From Pseudomonas sp. Au-Pse12 (GTDB lineage Bacteria; Pseudomonadota; Gammaproteobacteria; Pseudomonadales; Pseudomonadaceae), in assembly GCF_021341665.1 (NCBI RefSeq), contig NZ_JAJTTH010000001.1, positions 868,001-932,000 of the forward strand: a stretch of DNA of 64,000 nucleotides. Reading direction: 5' to 3'. This document shows, in pieces, positions 10,053-18,968 of this stretch. The translations under genes were made by a program, and so were the position numbers. A model generated the notes under the pieces. That model had not been told where the DNA came from. It searched no databases and saw only the letters and a program-made list of their open reading frames with translations. The stretch's first letter is position 1. Each line of letters begins with the position of its first letter.

Positions 10053-10351
10053 AAACACACTTCCTTGTAATCAATGGAACAGTTTTTGTCAGATAGCGAC
10101 AATCCCTGGCGAGATCGTCCTATCACTCGCCCTAAGCAGGCGCAAGAAAACTGACACAGTTTGAAATCAGGCGTCCACTACTTTTTTGACGTCAAATCTC
10201 ACTCTTCCATCGAACTCCAGCAAACAATGACTGTGCAGTCGGAAGAATCGTTTCCGACTGATTAACGGCAGTCATTGTCCGACAATCTACAATTTAATTA
10301 TTAAATATCCATATAAAGAGTTATGCCGACTGCGTCGCAGTTTTTAGTCCT
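10053..10351. promoter_or_regulatory. AT-rich leader and promoter region of the apr-lip operon
   Basis: A 299-bp gap of clearly lower GC than its surroundings, between the aprA start and the end of the upstream aminopeptidase gene. It must hold the aprA promoter, but no convincing -35/-10 pair could be picked by eye. It is dense in palindromes: TTTGACGTCAAA at 10185-10196, GGCGAG/CTCGCC near 10110-10135 and the nested repeat described separately. Confidence 0.6.
10225..10277. repeat. Nested inverted repeats upstream of aprA
   Basis: An outer pair, CAATGACTG (10225-10233) with CAGTCATTG (10269-10277), encloses an inner perfect pair, CAGTCGGAA (10236-10244) with TTCCGACTG (10252-10260). A further palindrome, ATTGTC-C-GACAAT, overlaps the right edge (10274-10286). 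It may terminate the aminopeptidase transcript or act as an operator for aprA; the absence of a T-run argues against a simple terminator. Confidence 0.6.
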
Positions 10352-11452
10352 TCAACTTCTGTTCCAACCAGTTAGTTCCAATGTTTCAAGCAATACTTGC
10401 GGGCTCAGGGCCGGTACTTGCACCCCGTCGGCGCTGGTCATCGGCTCGCCCGCCAGCAAGGCATTGATGATGGCTTCCTCCACCGCTTCGGCCGCGGCGC
10501 TGAACAGCGGCGAGATGTGATCGTTGTTGAGCATCGCCAGCGGCGTGCTGAACCCCAGGTTCTTGCGGCCGTAGTCCGCCGTCGGCAAGTCCCGGTTTCC
10601 CGTGGCAAAGGCCAGGAAGAGGTCACCGCTGGAATCCTCGGTGCCACCACCGGTGCGGGCAATACCGATGGACGCCCGCTGGGCCAGGCGCTGGCACTGG
10701 TGCGGCAACAACGGTGCATCGGTGGCCAGGATCACCACGATCGAGCCCATGCCCGGGGTGCCGCGCTCGGCAAAGGGTGAAGGAATATGCCCCAGGCGCC
10801 GCCCCACCGGATAACCATCGACCCGCAATTCCTCGCGCTTGCCATGGTTGGCCTGGACCAGCGCACCGACGGTATAGCCCCCCTGCTCGGCCGCCAGCCG
10901 CCGCGAGGCGGTGCCAATGCCGCCCTTGAACTCGTGGCAGATCATCCCGGTGCCGCCGCCCACCGCGCCCTCGGCCACCGGCCCGGACTCGGCGCAGGCC
11001 AGCGCCTCGCGCACCTGCTGCGGGCCGACATGCTGGCCCCAGATATCGTTCAGCAGGCCGTCGTAGGTTTCCATCACCACCGGCATGCACCAGTACACCG
11101 CCGGGTCCGCCAGGGCCTCGCGCTCCAGGGCAATCAGGGCATCGCGCACCGCCCCGACACTGTGGGTATTGGTGATCGCCAGGGGCGTCGTCAGGGTGCC
11201 AGCCTCGCGAATCCACTCCAGCCCGGTGGCATCGCCATTGCCGTTGAGCACATGACAACCGGCAAAGCACGGCTGCTGGCGGGCATGCCCGGCCCGGGGC
11301 TGGATCAGGGTGACACCGGTGCGCACCTGTTTGCCGTCCACGCGGGTATTCAAGGTGCTGTGTCCCACCCGCACTCCGGGAACATCGGTGATCGCGTTGA
11401 ACGGGCCCGGCGTCCCCAGGCCCAGGCTGATGCCCAATTGTCGTGCTCGCAT
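10352..11452 (-). CDS. P1-family (S58, DmpA-like) L-aminopeptidase / D-esterase
   Basis: A 366-aa Ntn-type autoprocessing peptidase. The start is ATG 11452, with GGAG 5 nt upstream overlapping the permease stop region. The family opening LGLGTPGPFNAITDVPGVRVGHSTL is present. The self-cleavage site that frees the nucleophile is Gly236-Ser237 in GMGSIVVILATDAPLL, and GGGTGM near residue 166 and GRKNLGF later are also typical. Relatives cut N-terminal residues from short peptides or D-amino-acid amides and beta-peptides. It starts 9 nt after the APC permease stop, so import and hydrolysis of a peptide or amino-acid amide are probably linked. The exact substrate is not predictable. Confidence 0.88.
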   Translation of the reverse strand: MRARQLGISLGLGTPGPFNAITDVPGVRVGHSTLNTRVDGKQVRTGVTLIQPRAGHARQQPCFAGCHVLNGNGDATGLEWIREAGTLTTPLAITNTHSVGAVRDALIALEREALADPAVYWCMPVVMETYDGLLNDIWGQHVGPQQVREALACAESGPVAEGAVGGGTGMICHEFKGGIGTASRRLAAEQGGYTVGALVQANHGKREELRVDGYPVGRRLGHIPSPFAERGTPGMGSIVVILATDAPLLPHQCQRLAQRASIGIARTGGGTEDSSGDLFLAFATGNRDLPTADYGRKNLGFSTPLAMLNNDHISPLFSAAAEAVEEAIINALLAGEPMTSADGVQVPALSPQVLLETLELTGWNRS

Positions 11453-11461
11453 AACCACTCC

Positions 11462-12826
11462 TTACAATTTCTGAAACGCCGGGCTGTACCGGCCGTTGGT
11501 GCCATAGAGGATCACCGACAGCGCCAGCAGCCCGATGATGACCATGATGTCCCGCAGGGACGCTTCGAGGAACAGATTGACCAGCAGGTAACCCGCGCCG
11601 AGCACCGCCAGCAAGGCCGGCAGCGGCCACAGCGGCATGCGGTAGGGATGCTCGCGATCGCGCAGCAGCACCCGGCTCATCAGCGCGCTGAGGGCGACGA
11701 TCAGGTACACCAGCATGATCAGCAGCACGCTGAAGGACGTGAGGTCCGCCAGATTCGAGCTAAAACTGAGTACTGCCGAAGGAATCGCCAGGAACAGCGT
11801 AGCCAGCCATGGCGAGTCCCAGCGCGGGTGGATCCGTGTGAACAGGCGGTTGATGCCGGGCGTCCACAGGGCGTCCCGGCCGCTGCTGAACACCACGCGG
11901 CCGATCTGGATAACGATGGCGACGATGGCGTTGAACACCGACAGGAAGATCCCGCCACTGACGACCCTGGCGAGGGTTTCGTTGCCATGGCTGGTGAGCA
12001 GGTAGCCGATGGGATCCGGGCTGGCCAGCATCGCGCTCAGGGACGGTGCGCCAATCAGCAGCGCGGTGAGCGGCACCAGCTCGATGATCACCACCAGCAC
12101 CAGGGACCACAGCACCGCCTTGTGCACGCCGCGGCCCTTGCACTTCATGTCTTCAGCCAGCAGCACCGCCGGGCCGTAACCGTTGTAGGAAAACAGGCCG
12201 ATGCCCACCGCGCCGATCACCAGCGCCCAGGGCGCCATCTGCAACGCGCCATGATCGACGATCTGCGGCTGCAGCAGAATGCTCACCGGCTGCGAGGCAT
12301 TGCCAAAGCCCAGCCAGACGATCACCAGCAAGGCCGCCACCTCCAGCAACAGGCAGGTGCCGGTGATCCAGGCATTGAGCTTGATGTTGAGGATGCCCAG
12401 CAGGTAGCTGCAGACCACGATCACCAGGGCCACGGTCTGGGAATCAAAATGCGTGCCCAGGGCGTTGTTCAGGTAAGTGGCGGCGCCGGTGGCCAGCACC
12501 GGGGGAATGAACAGCAGCATCACCAGCACAGTGAGAAAGGTGGCGTAGCCGGCCATGCCGCCGAACACCCGCTTGGCATACACGTACTCGCCGCCAGCAC
12601 TGTTGTGCGCGCGGCCCAGCTCGGCGTAGCAAAAGGCAAACATCAGCGCCAGCAACCCGGCCATGACGAACGCCAGGAACACCCCGCTGCCGGCCTGATG
12701 GATGGCAAAGGGCGCGATCACGAACACGGAACTGGCGGGGGTTACACCCGACACGGTGATGGCCACCACGTCGAACACACTCAAGGTAGGTTTCAGCGCA
12801 CCGTCGGGCGCAGAGGGAGAGCTCAT
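11462..12826 (-). CDS. APC-superfamily amino acid/amine permease
   Basis: A 454-aa inner-membrane transporter with about 12 hydrophobic segments. The first helix motif (DVVAITVSGVTPASSVFVIAP) is followed by YAELGRAHNSAGGEYVYAKRVFGG, a signature of the amino acid-polyamine-organocation family. GAGG 8 nt upstream supports ATG 12826. It forms a two-gene operon with the P1 aminopeptidase downstream and is transcribed divergently from a LuxR-type regulator. Substrate unknown; an amino acid, amine or small peptide derivative is inferred from its partner. Confidence 0.85.
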   Translation of the reverse strand: MSSPSAPDGALKPTLSVFDVVAITVSGVTPASSVFVIAPFAIHQAGSGVFLAFVMAGLLALMFAFCYAELGRAHNSAGGEYVYAKRVFGGMAGYATFLTVLVMLLFIPPVLATGAATYLNNALGTHFDSQTVALVIVVCSYLLGILNIKLNAWITGTCLLLEVAALLVIVWLGFGNASQPVSILLQPQIVDHGALQMAPWALVIGAVGIGLFSYNGYGPAVLLAEDMKCKGRGVHKAVLWSLVLVVIIELVPLTALLIGAPSLSAMLASPDPIGYLLTSHGNETLARVVSGGIFLSVFNAIVAIVIQIGRVVFSSGRDALWTPGINRLFTRIHPRWDSPWLATLFLAIPSAVLSFSSNLADLTSFSVLLIMLVYLIVALSALMSRVLLRDREHPYRMPLWPLPALLAVLGAGYLLVNLFLEASLRDIMVIIGLLALSVILYGTNGRYSPAFQKL

Positions 12827-13031
12827 ATCGTTATCCTCGTGTTTATTGTTGGTCTGAGGCAGAAACGAAATTCATCGGGCGGGTGCGTTCTGGGGCGCAC
12901 TTGCCGGGAGCTACTCTAGGCAGTTGCAGCCCCTCGCCCAATTCCCCTATTGGAGTACTCCCCTTGACGACAGCGGCCAAATCGACGAAACCGGGTCACG
13001 ACATTTTCAGCGAATCGACGGAGCAACGCCT

Positions 13032-13835
13032 TTGAGTCATCTGTTCAGGGAAGTAGGCCTGCATGCCAGCCTGGGTCGCACCCTTGCGCTTATCGGCAAC
13101 CCACGCTTCTGGAAACAGCTGATCCTGTTGCTGCACCAGGCTACGCCGTTCGACAACGCCCTGGCGATCTTCTACCCGCTGGACGGCCCGCCCCGGGCCC
13201 TGGAGGAATATGACGCCGAACCCAGCAGCAAGCCGGCGTCGATGCTCACCTATCTCAACGGCCTGTACCTGCTGGACCCGTTCTTCCAGGCCTGCCGCGA
13301 AGGCTACCCCAGCGGCCTGTACCGCCTGGAGGAAGTGGCTCCGGACCACTTCCGCCAGAGCGAGTACTTTCTCAGCTACTTTCACGACAACGTGCTGGAG
13401 GACGAAGTGCAGTTGATCCTGCAGTTGCCCGAGGCCGGCACCCTGTCGTTGTCGCTGGGCAGCCAGCGCGTCTTCAGCCACGACGAAATCGGCCTGCTCA
13501 CCACCTTCGCCGCCTGGGTGCTGCCGCTGATGCAGCAGCACTGGCAACACAGCCAGACCCGCGCCCAGGGAGCCGCACCGCAGGAAATGGCCAGCCAGAT
13601 CCGTGACGCCCTGAGCCATTTCGGCAGCGCCGTGCTGTCGGAGCGGGAGCTGGAGATCGCCCGCCTGATCCTCCGGGGTTTCTCCTCCAAGGCCATGGCC
13701 GAACGGCTGAAGATCTCGCCGGACACCATCAAGGTGCACCGCCGCCACCTCTACGCCAAGCTGGACATCTCCAGCCAGCCGGAGCTGTTTTCGCTGTTTA
13801 TCCAGTCCCTGGGGCACGACCTGGAAAACCCCTGA
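13032..13835 (+). CDS. LuxR-family transcriptional regulator (TTG start)
   Basis: 267 aa. The frame has no ATG for its first 140 codons. TTG 13032 is the best start because GGAG lies 7 nt upstream (cgacGGAGcaacgccTTG) and the protein then begins LSHLFREVGLHASLGRTL. The N-terminal ~190 residues are a variable sensor region with no recognised ligand motif. The C-terminal HTH (LSERELEIARLILRGFSSKAMAE, then KISPDTIKVHRRHLYAKLDI) is a clear LuxR-type DNA-binding domain. It diverges from the APC permease-aminopeptidase operon, the most likely target. Signal unknown. Confidence 0.85.
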   Translation: MSHLFREVGLHASLGRTLALIGNPRFWKQLILLLHQATPFDNALAIFYPLDGPPRALEEYDAEPSSKPASMLTYLNGLYLLDPFFQACREGYPSGLYRLEEVAPDHFRQSEYFLSYFHDNVLEDEVQLILQLPEAGTLSLSLGSQRVFSHDEIGLLTTFAAWVLPLMQQHWQHSQTRAQGAAPQEMASQIRDALSHFGSAVLSERELEIARLILRGFSSKAMAERLKISPDTIKVHRRHLYAKLDISSQPELFSLFIQSLGHDLENP

Positions 13836-13852
13836 CCACTACACCGCTGCGC

Positions 13853-13883
13853 CTGTAGGAACTGGCTTGCCAGCGAAAGCGCC
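13853..13883. repeat. REP-like element between convergent genes
   Basis: The core tgtaggaactggcttgccag followed by cgaaagcg matches the common Pseudomonas REP sequence, with the small palindrome CTGGCttGCCAG. It lies in the 82-bp gap between two converging genes, a usual REP location. Confidence 0.7.
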
Positions 13884-13917
13884 TTCAAGACCGGCGCCTG
13901 GCTTGCGCACAACCGCC

Positions 13918-14856
13918 TCAGGCGTTCAGGGAGCGGGCGCGGAAATCCCGGGGCGATTGTTCGAAATGCTTCTTGAAGGTACGGCTGAAATGCGCCGAAT
14001 CGGTGAAGCCCCATTTGAAGGCGATGTCGGTAATCGACTCATTGCGCAGTTGCGGGTTGCTCAGGTCGGCGGCGCTGCGCTTGAGCCGCGAGCGCTGGAT
14101 GAAACGGCAGACGCTGTCGCCTTGCTCTTCGAACAGTCGGTACAGCTGGCGCACCGAAATGTTCAACTGACCGGCCAGTGATACCGGAGTCAGGCCCGGC
14201 TCGTTGAGGGACTGGCTGATCAACTGCCGGGCCTGGTCACGCAGGCAACCGCCATGCAGGCCCTCGTCAAAACCATCCAGGCTGCTGGCGGTCTGGCGCA
14301 AGGTTGGCCCAAGCAGGGCAATCAGCGCCTCCTGCAGGGCCTGCCCTTCCTGCTGGGCGGCGCAGCCCTGCAGTTCGCCCGCGCAGATCTGCTCGACCAG
14401 CAAGCGCATGAGCCGGCCACTGGCGCAATGTTGCGAGAGCTTGCCGAATTTGCGCTGCTGCGCCGGCAGGTGACGGTAGACCTCCTCCCGGCACAGATGG
14501 AACGACGCATGTTCGATCAAGCCATGGGGAACGATTTCGCAGGCGCCGGCGGAATCCAGCAGGGCCATGTCCCCCGGGGCCAGTTCGATGCTTTCGCCCC
14601 CCTGGCTCAAACGTGCATGGCCACTGCGCTGGATGATCAGGAAGCAATAGCGGTCATCCTCATGGTCGGCCTTGGTGCTCTGCCGGGAGATCAGCCCGGC
14701 GTTGGTGCGGATCTGCGCCACCTCCAGCCCGGCGTAGTCCTGCATACCCACTTCACCGATGAACAAGGCGGGATTGCGCGCCGGACGGGCCTCGAATCGA
14801 CCGCAGACACCCTGCAGGGCGCCAACCCAGGAACTGAAACTATGCGAAGCAAGCAC
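13918..14856 (-). CDS. AraC-family regulator, FeaR-like
   Basis: A 312-aa protein starting at GTG 14856, supported by GGAGG 6 nt upstream. The N-terminal half is a cupin-like sensor (YCFLIIQRSGHARLSQGG, ELAPGDMALLDSAG), as in FeaR-type activators of aromatic amine catabolism. The C-terminal ~100 residues carry the two AraC helix-turn-helix motifs (VSLAGQLNISVRQLYRLFEE and ITDIAFKWGFTDSAHFSRTFKK). It is the last gene of a minus-strand run: aldehyde dehydrogenase, APC permease, DUF3156, regulator. Control of this cluster in response to an amine or its aldehyde is inferred from the FeaR/FeaB pairing known in enterics and pseudomonads. Confidence 0.85.
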   Translation of the reverse strand: MLASHSFSSWVGALQGVCGRFEARPARNPALFIGEVGMQDYAGLEVAQIRTNAGLISRQSTKADHEDDRYCFLIIQRSGHARLSQGGESIELAPGDMALLDSAGACEIVPHGLIEHASFHLCREEVYRHLPAQQRKFGKLSQHCASGRLMRLLVEQICAGELQGCAAQQEGQALQEALIALLGPTLRQTASSLDGFDEGLHGGCLRDQARQLISQSLNEPGLTPVSLAGQLNISVRQLYRLFEEQGDSVCRFIQRSRLKRSAADLSNPQLRNESITDIAFKWGFTDSAHFSRTFKKHFEQSPRDFRARSLNA

Positions 14857-15005
14857 TGTGCACCTCCAGAAGCCGGTTCCAACCGCCTTTGTTGTTATGG
14901 CGATATCATTAACATGTTATCTATTTGCCAAGCAAGACGCCTGACAGCATGGATAGTCTGTTATGGCTTAAGCAGGGTGTATGCCAGCACTTACGGTTAT
15001 GGCGG

Positions 15006-15599
15006 TCAGAAACCTCGCAGAATCCTGTACAACTCGGTGAAGCTGCCCAACAGCGCAGCCCGCTGTTCAACGCTGAGGCGGATGTAGCGGCGAAACCCCG
15101 GCAGGCGGTTGACCACCTCGCTGGCGCCGAAATGCTCCAGCCGCACCTGCCAGCCCTGCGCGTCGCGCCACAGCTCCAGGTGCTTGAAGTCCAAGGGCAG
15201 CAGTGGCTCCAGCAGGCGCGGGTCACTGCACAGGCGCTGCAGCAGCGGCGCCCATTCAGCCTGCTCCCCTGTCAGCAGCCCAGCCGCGACCCCCTGACGG
15301 CGGATCGCGCCGGTGTGACGCAGGCGAATCCGCGCCTGCCGGGCGGTGTCACAAGGCACCGCCAGGCGCCACTCGCAGACCACGATGTGCATCAGGAACT
15401 GCGCCTGGGGGCGCTCCAGCACGTCGAACTTCAGGCCACTTTGCGGGCAATGGAAAGCCCCCTGCACCGCGCCTTGCGAAGTGAACTCAAGCCCCGCCAG
15501 GTCACGCCGCAACTGCCCCAGGGTGACCCCCGGGCGGTAGCCCGAAGGTGCCCGGTGCCACCGTTCAAAGAGACTTTGCCGCCAGCTTGAAAGATTCAT
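15006..15599 (-). CDS. DUF3156 family protein
   Basis: A 197-aa soluble protein with no signal peptide or membrane segment. Its Trp/Arg/Leu-rich sequence (RAPSGYRPGVTLGQLRRDLAGLEFT; LERPQAQFLMHIVVCEWRL) resembles DUF3156, a family of unknown function that I recall from Pseudomonas next to permeases; the assignment is from memory. Its start (GGGAGAG 8 nt upstream) lies inside the permease gene, overlapping it by 35 nt in another frame, so the two are translated together. A role accessory to the transport or metabolism of the permease substrate is inference only. Confidence 0.65.
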   Translation of the reverse strand: MNLSSWRQSLFERWHRAPSGYRPGVTLGQLRRDLAGLEFTSQGAVQGAFHCPQSGLKFDVLERPQAQFLMHIVVCEWRLAVPCDTARQARIRLRHTGAIRRQGVAAGLLTGEQAEWAPLLQRLCSDPRLLEPLLPLDFKHLELWRDAQGWQVRLEHFGASEVVNRLPGFRRYIRLSVEQRAALLGSFTELYRILRGF

Positions 15600-17085
15600 C
15601 AGCCAGGCTCTCCCGCGGGTTATGAGCGGTATCGGGGTTCAGGCTCAGCGCCTGCTCCAGCACCTCTTCCACCGGCACCGGGCGAAACGGATTGACCTTC
15701 TGCACCAGCAACGTCCAGACCAACGCATAGATCGCGGTCAGGCCCAGCATGCTGCCGAACGGCACATAGATGTCCCGCGGGTTCATCCCCGGCGGCGTAA
15801 TGAACCACATGCCCAGCAGGATGCCCGCCGAAGAGAGGATCTGCGGCAGCGGGAACCACGGAGATTTATAGGCCCGTGGCAGGTCCGGCCGGCGAATGCG
15901 CAGCATCACCACCGACAGCGTGACCAGCAGGTAAGCGGTGCTCCAGGCACAGACCGCCGCCAGCACCAGGTGCATGATGCTGTCGGTACTGCCCCCCAGC
16001 CACCAGGCGTGCAGGCAGGGAATCAGCACCGCCACGGCAATGCACAGCAACGGCGTCTTGAAGCGTGGGTGCAGGTAGGTGAAGACTTTTGGCAGCGCAC
16101 CATCCAGGGCCATGCCGTAGAGAATCCGTGGCAGGCCGGCCATCAGCGTATTGATGGTCGCGGCACCGGCGAACAACAGGCCGATGCCCAACCAGATGCG
16201 GCCGAAGGGGCCCATGATCTGCTCGGCAAAATGCGGGATGGCCATGGGGGTATCCAGCAGGTGCACGCTGCCGTCCTCGCTCAGGGCGATGTTTTCCACC
16301 TGGCGCTTCATCGCCGCGCCGTAGATGAACATGCACACCGCCACGCCCACCAGCCCCAGGGCCATGGCCCGGGGAATGGTCCTGGCGGCCTTGCGTACAT
16401 CCGGCGTCAGCGGGGTGACGAATTCGCAGCCGACGAACATGAACATGGCCATGCCCACCAGGGACAGGATGGTCGGCAGGTCGGTGCCGACCATGGAGGC
16501 ACCAAACCAGCCGTCGAGCTGCACCGCCGGGGCCTTGAGCACCCCGAGCACGCCGAAGATGATCAGGGTGGTCCACATGCCGAAGGTCAGGATCACCTCG
16601 GCGCGGCTGAAAGCGGTGATCCCCACCGCATTCAATGCACCGAAGAACAGCACCAGCCCTACCCCCACCAGCCAGGCGCTGCCGCTCTGCTCCAGCAGGG
16701 TATTGAGGGACTCGAAATTAACCAGGGCCATGATCCCGCTGAGAATGGTTTCCGCGGTGCCGGCAAACACATGCACGATCAGGTAGGCCGACAGCGTGCC
16801 GGTGATGGCGAAGAAGCGCCCCAGGCCACAGGCCAGGTAGTCATAGACCGAACCGTTGGTGGGCAGCAGGCAGGCGGCTTCGGCGAAGGTGGTGGACTGC
16901 GCCAGCATCATCACCAGGGCGATCACCATGGCCACGGCGAAAGCCCCACCGCCGATGCCAAACCCCGTGGTGGCGGTGAGGATCACCGGGCTGGCCATGA
17001 TCAGGCCCACGGCACTGGCCAGGGCCGTGGGAAAACCGACTACACCCTGGTCCAGGTGGCGGCTGAGTCTGTCGTTGAGCGACAT
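15565..17085 (-). CDS. APC-superfamily amino acid/amine permease
   Basis: 506 aa with about 12 membrane segments. The start is ATG 17085 (MSLNDRLSRHLDQG), which has GAGG 9 nt upstream; an ATG seven codons earlier has none. Helix 1 motif AVGLIMASPVILTATTGFGIGGGAFAVAM and EAACLLPTNGSVYDYLACGLGRF place it in the amino acid-polyamine transporter group. It lies between the aldehyde dehydrogenase gene and DUF3156 on the same strand, suggesting uptake of the amine that the adjacent transaminase and dehydrogenase consume. Substrate not predictable. Confidence 0.86.
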   Translation of the reverse strand: MSLNDRLSRHLDQGVVGFPTALASAVGLIMASPVILTATTGFGIGGGAFAVAMVIALVMMLAQSTTFAEAACLLPTNGSVYDYLACGLGRFFAITGTLSAYLIVHVFAGTAETILSGIMALVNFESLNTLLEQSGSAWLVGVGLVLFFGALNAVGITAFSRAEVILTFGMWTTLIIFGVLGVLKAPAVQLDGWFGASMVGTDLPTILSLVGMAMFMFVGCEFVTPLTPDVRKAARTIPRAMALGLVGVAVCMFIYGAAMKRQVENIALSEDGSVHLLDTPMAIPHFAEQIMGPFGRIWLGIGLLFAGAATINTLMAGLPRILYGMALDGALPKVFTYLHPRFKTPLLCIAVAVLIPCLHAWWLGGSTDSIMHLVLAAVCAWSTAYLLVTLSVVMLRIRRPDLPRAYKSPWFPLPQILSSAGILLGMWFITPPGMNPRDIYVPFGSMLGLTAIYALVWTLLVQKVNPFRPVPVEEVLEQALSLNPDTAHNPRESLADESFKLAAKSL

Positions 17086-17214
17086 GGTGGTAAACCTCGA
17101 AAGCATGGGTTGATGATTGTTGTTCTAGGCATTTCAAGGGCACGCCTGACGGCGGAGTGCTTGGCTGTCTGACGCAGCTGTCTTCACATTTTCGGCTTGT
17201 CCCACAGGGGCGAT

Positions 17215-18702
17215 TCAATAGGCAATGCATACCGATTTGTTCTCGGTGTAGGCCTCGACGGCCGCATGGCCCATCTCGCGGCCAATACCCGACTGCTTAT
17301 AGCCGCCGAAGGGCATCGACGGGTCCAGCATGTTGTGGGTGTTGACCCAGACGGTCCCGGCCTTGATCTGCGGAATCAGTTGCATGACCTTGCCCAGGTC
17401 GTTGGACCAGATGCTCGCCCCCAGCCCGTACTGGTTGTCGTTGGCCAGCCCCACCACTTCGTCCAGGGTGTCGAACGGCGTGGCCACCACCACCGGGCCG
17501 AAGATCTCCTCCCGCACCAGTTGCTGGTCGGCGCGCACATCCGCGACCACCGTTGGACGAACATAAAAGCCCCGCTCGCCGTGGGCGACACCGCCGCAGA
17601 GCAGCCGGGCGCCCTCTTCGACGCCGCGCTGAACCATCTGCAGCACGCGCTTCTGCTGCTTGGCGGAAATCAGCGGGTTGATCTGCGCCTGCTCATCCAG
17701 CCCCGGGCCGATGCTCAGGGCCCCGGCGATCGCCACCAGGCGCTCCAGCACCTCGCTATAGATGCCGCGCTGGATGTACAGGCGCGAACCGGCGGTGCAC
17801 ACCTGGCCCTGGTTGAAGAAAATCGCCCCGGCGGCTCCGGCGGCGGCGGTCTGCGGATCGCAGTCGTCGAGTACGATCACCGGTGACTTGCCGCCCAGCT
17901 CCAGGGAGAAGCGGGTCATGTTGTCCACCGCGGCATGGCCAATCAGCTTGCCGACCTGGGTCGAGCCGGTGAAGGCCAGCTTGTTGATTCCCGGATGGGC
18001 GGCCAACGCCGCGCCGGCCTGGGCACCACTGCCGGTGACCACGTTGACCACGCCGGGCGCGATTCCTGCCTCCAGGCACAGCTGGCCCAAGCGCAGCGCG
18101 GTCAGCGGGGTCTCGTCCGCCGGCTTGAGCACCACGGTGCAGCCGCAGGCCAGGGCCGGGACGATTTTCCAGATGGCCATCAGCAACGGGAAGTTCCACG
18201 GCACGATCGCCCCCACCACGCCCACGGGCTCTGGCACGGTGTAGGCGCGGTACTGCGCCCCGGGCACCGCGGCGATGGAAACGTCCAGGCTCTTGCCCTC
18301 GATCTTGGTCGCCCAGCCAGCCATGTAGCGGGTGAACTCCGCCGCCGCGCCGACTTCCAGGGCCCGGGCCAGGTGGATCGACTGGCCATTGTTGAGGGTT
18401 TCCAGTTGCGCCAGTTCCTCGCCATTGGCCTCCAGCAGGTCCGCCAGCTTCAACAGCAGCCGCTCGCGATCGGCGGGCCGTTGCGCCTTCCAACTGCCCT
18501 CGAAGGCACGGCGCGCCGCGCCAACCGCCAGATCGATATCGGCCTGGGCGGCCGCTGCGACCTCGGTCAACTGTTCGCCACTGGCGGGGTTGTACACCGC
18601 CATTCGCGCACCGCTGAGGGCGGGCTGGCTGTGCCCGTCGATCAGCAAGCCATGCTGGCTGTCTATGAATGCAGCGACACGTGGGTCAATGGCAACGCTC
18701 AT
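17215..18702 (-). CDS. NAD(P)-dependent aldehyde dehydrogenase, FeaB/phenylacetaldehyde-dehydrogenase-like
   Basis: A 495-aa full-length class enzyme. The catalytic Cys302 sits in FFNQGQVCTAGSRLYIQ, the general base Glu268 in SLELGGKSPVIV, and the nucleotide-binding GSTQVGKLIGHAA precedes it. The C-terminal motif SMPFGGYKQSGIGREMG is conserved. GAGG 7 nt upstream supports ATG 18702. It would oxidise an amine-derived aldehyde to the acid. It is divergent from a class III aminotransferase across a 266-bp shared promoter region and clustered with a FeaR-like regulator and permease, so the pair likely performs transamination then oxidation of one substrate. Aromatic specificity is a guess from FeaR context. 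Confidence 0.92.
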   Translation of the reverse strand: MSVAIDPRVAAFIDSQHGLLIDGHSQPALSGARMAVYNPASGEQLTEVAAAAQADIDLAVGAARRAFEGSWKAQRPADRERLLLKLADLLEANGEELAQLETLNNGQSIHLARALEVGAAAEFTRYMAGWATKIEGKSLDVSIAAVPGAQYRAYTVPEPVGVVGAIVPWNFPLLMAIWKIVPALACGCTVVLKPADETPLTALRLGQLCLEAGIAPGVVNVVTGSGAQAGAALAAHPGINKLAFTGSTQVGKLIGHAAVDNMTRFSLELGGKSPVIVLDDCDPQTAAAGAAGAIFFNQGQVCTAGSRLYIQRGIYSEVLERLVAIAGALSIGPGLDEQAQINPLISAKQQKRVLQMVQRGVEEGARLLCGGVAHGERGFYVRPTVVADVRADQQLVREEIFGPVVVATPFDTLDEVVGLANDNQYGLGASIWSNDLGKVMQLIPQIKAGTVWVNTHNMLDPSMPFGGYKQSGIGREMGHAAVEAYTENKSVCIAY

Positions 18703-18968
18703 CTTGAATCCTCGCAGGTAGGCCTAGTTCGAGGTCGACTTTGAGCGCAAAGGCGCAAGCCGTCTTGATCCTGGCTGCCGCAAAACTTGGCCCTGGCTGC
18801 CAACCCCACCCGCGCCTGCTGGACCGCGCCCCGCGTGTTTGCGCGGGGCCGCGCCAATCCGCCAGTGGCAGCCTGGGTCAAGTGCCCTGGCACACAGAGG
18901 CAAGCCAGGAGCACATAAATGACGCACTAATATCTCCACGCTGTCCGTGCGTTATCAGGAGACTCAAC
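18703..18968. promoter_or_regulatory. Divergent promoter region between aldehyde dehydrogenase and aminotransferase
   Basis: 266 bp separate the two diverging genes. It should hold both promoters and the regulator sites. No operator could be identified with confidence by eye. Confidence 0.45.
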
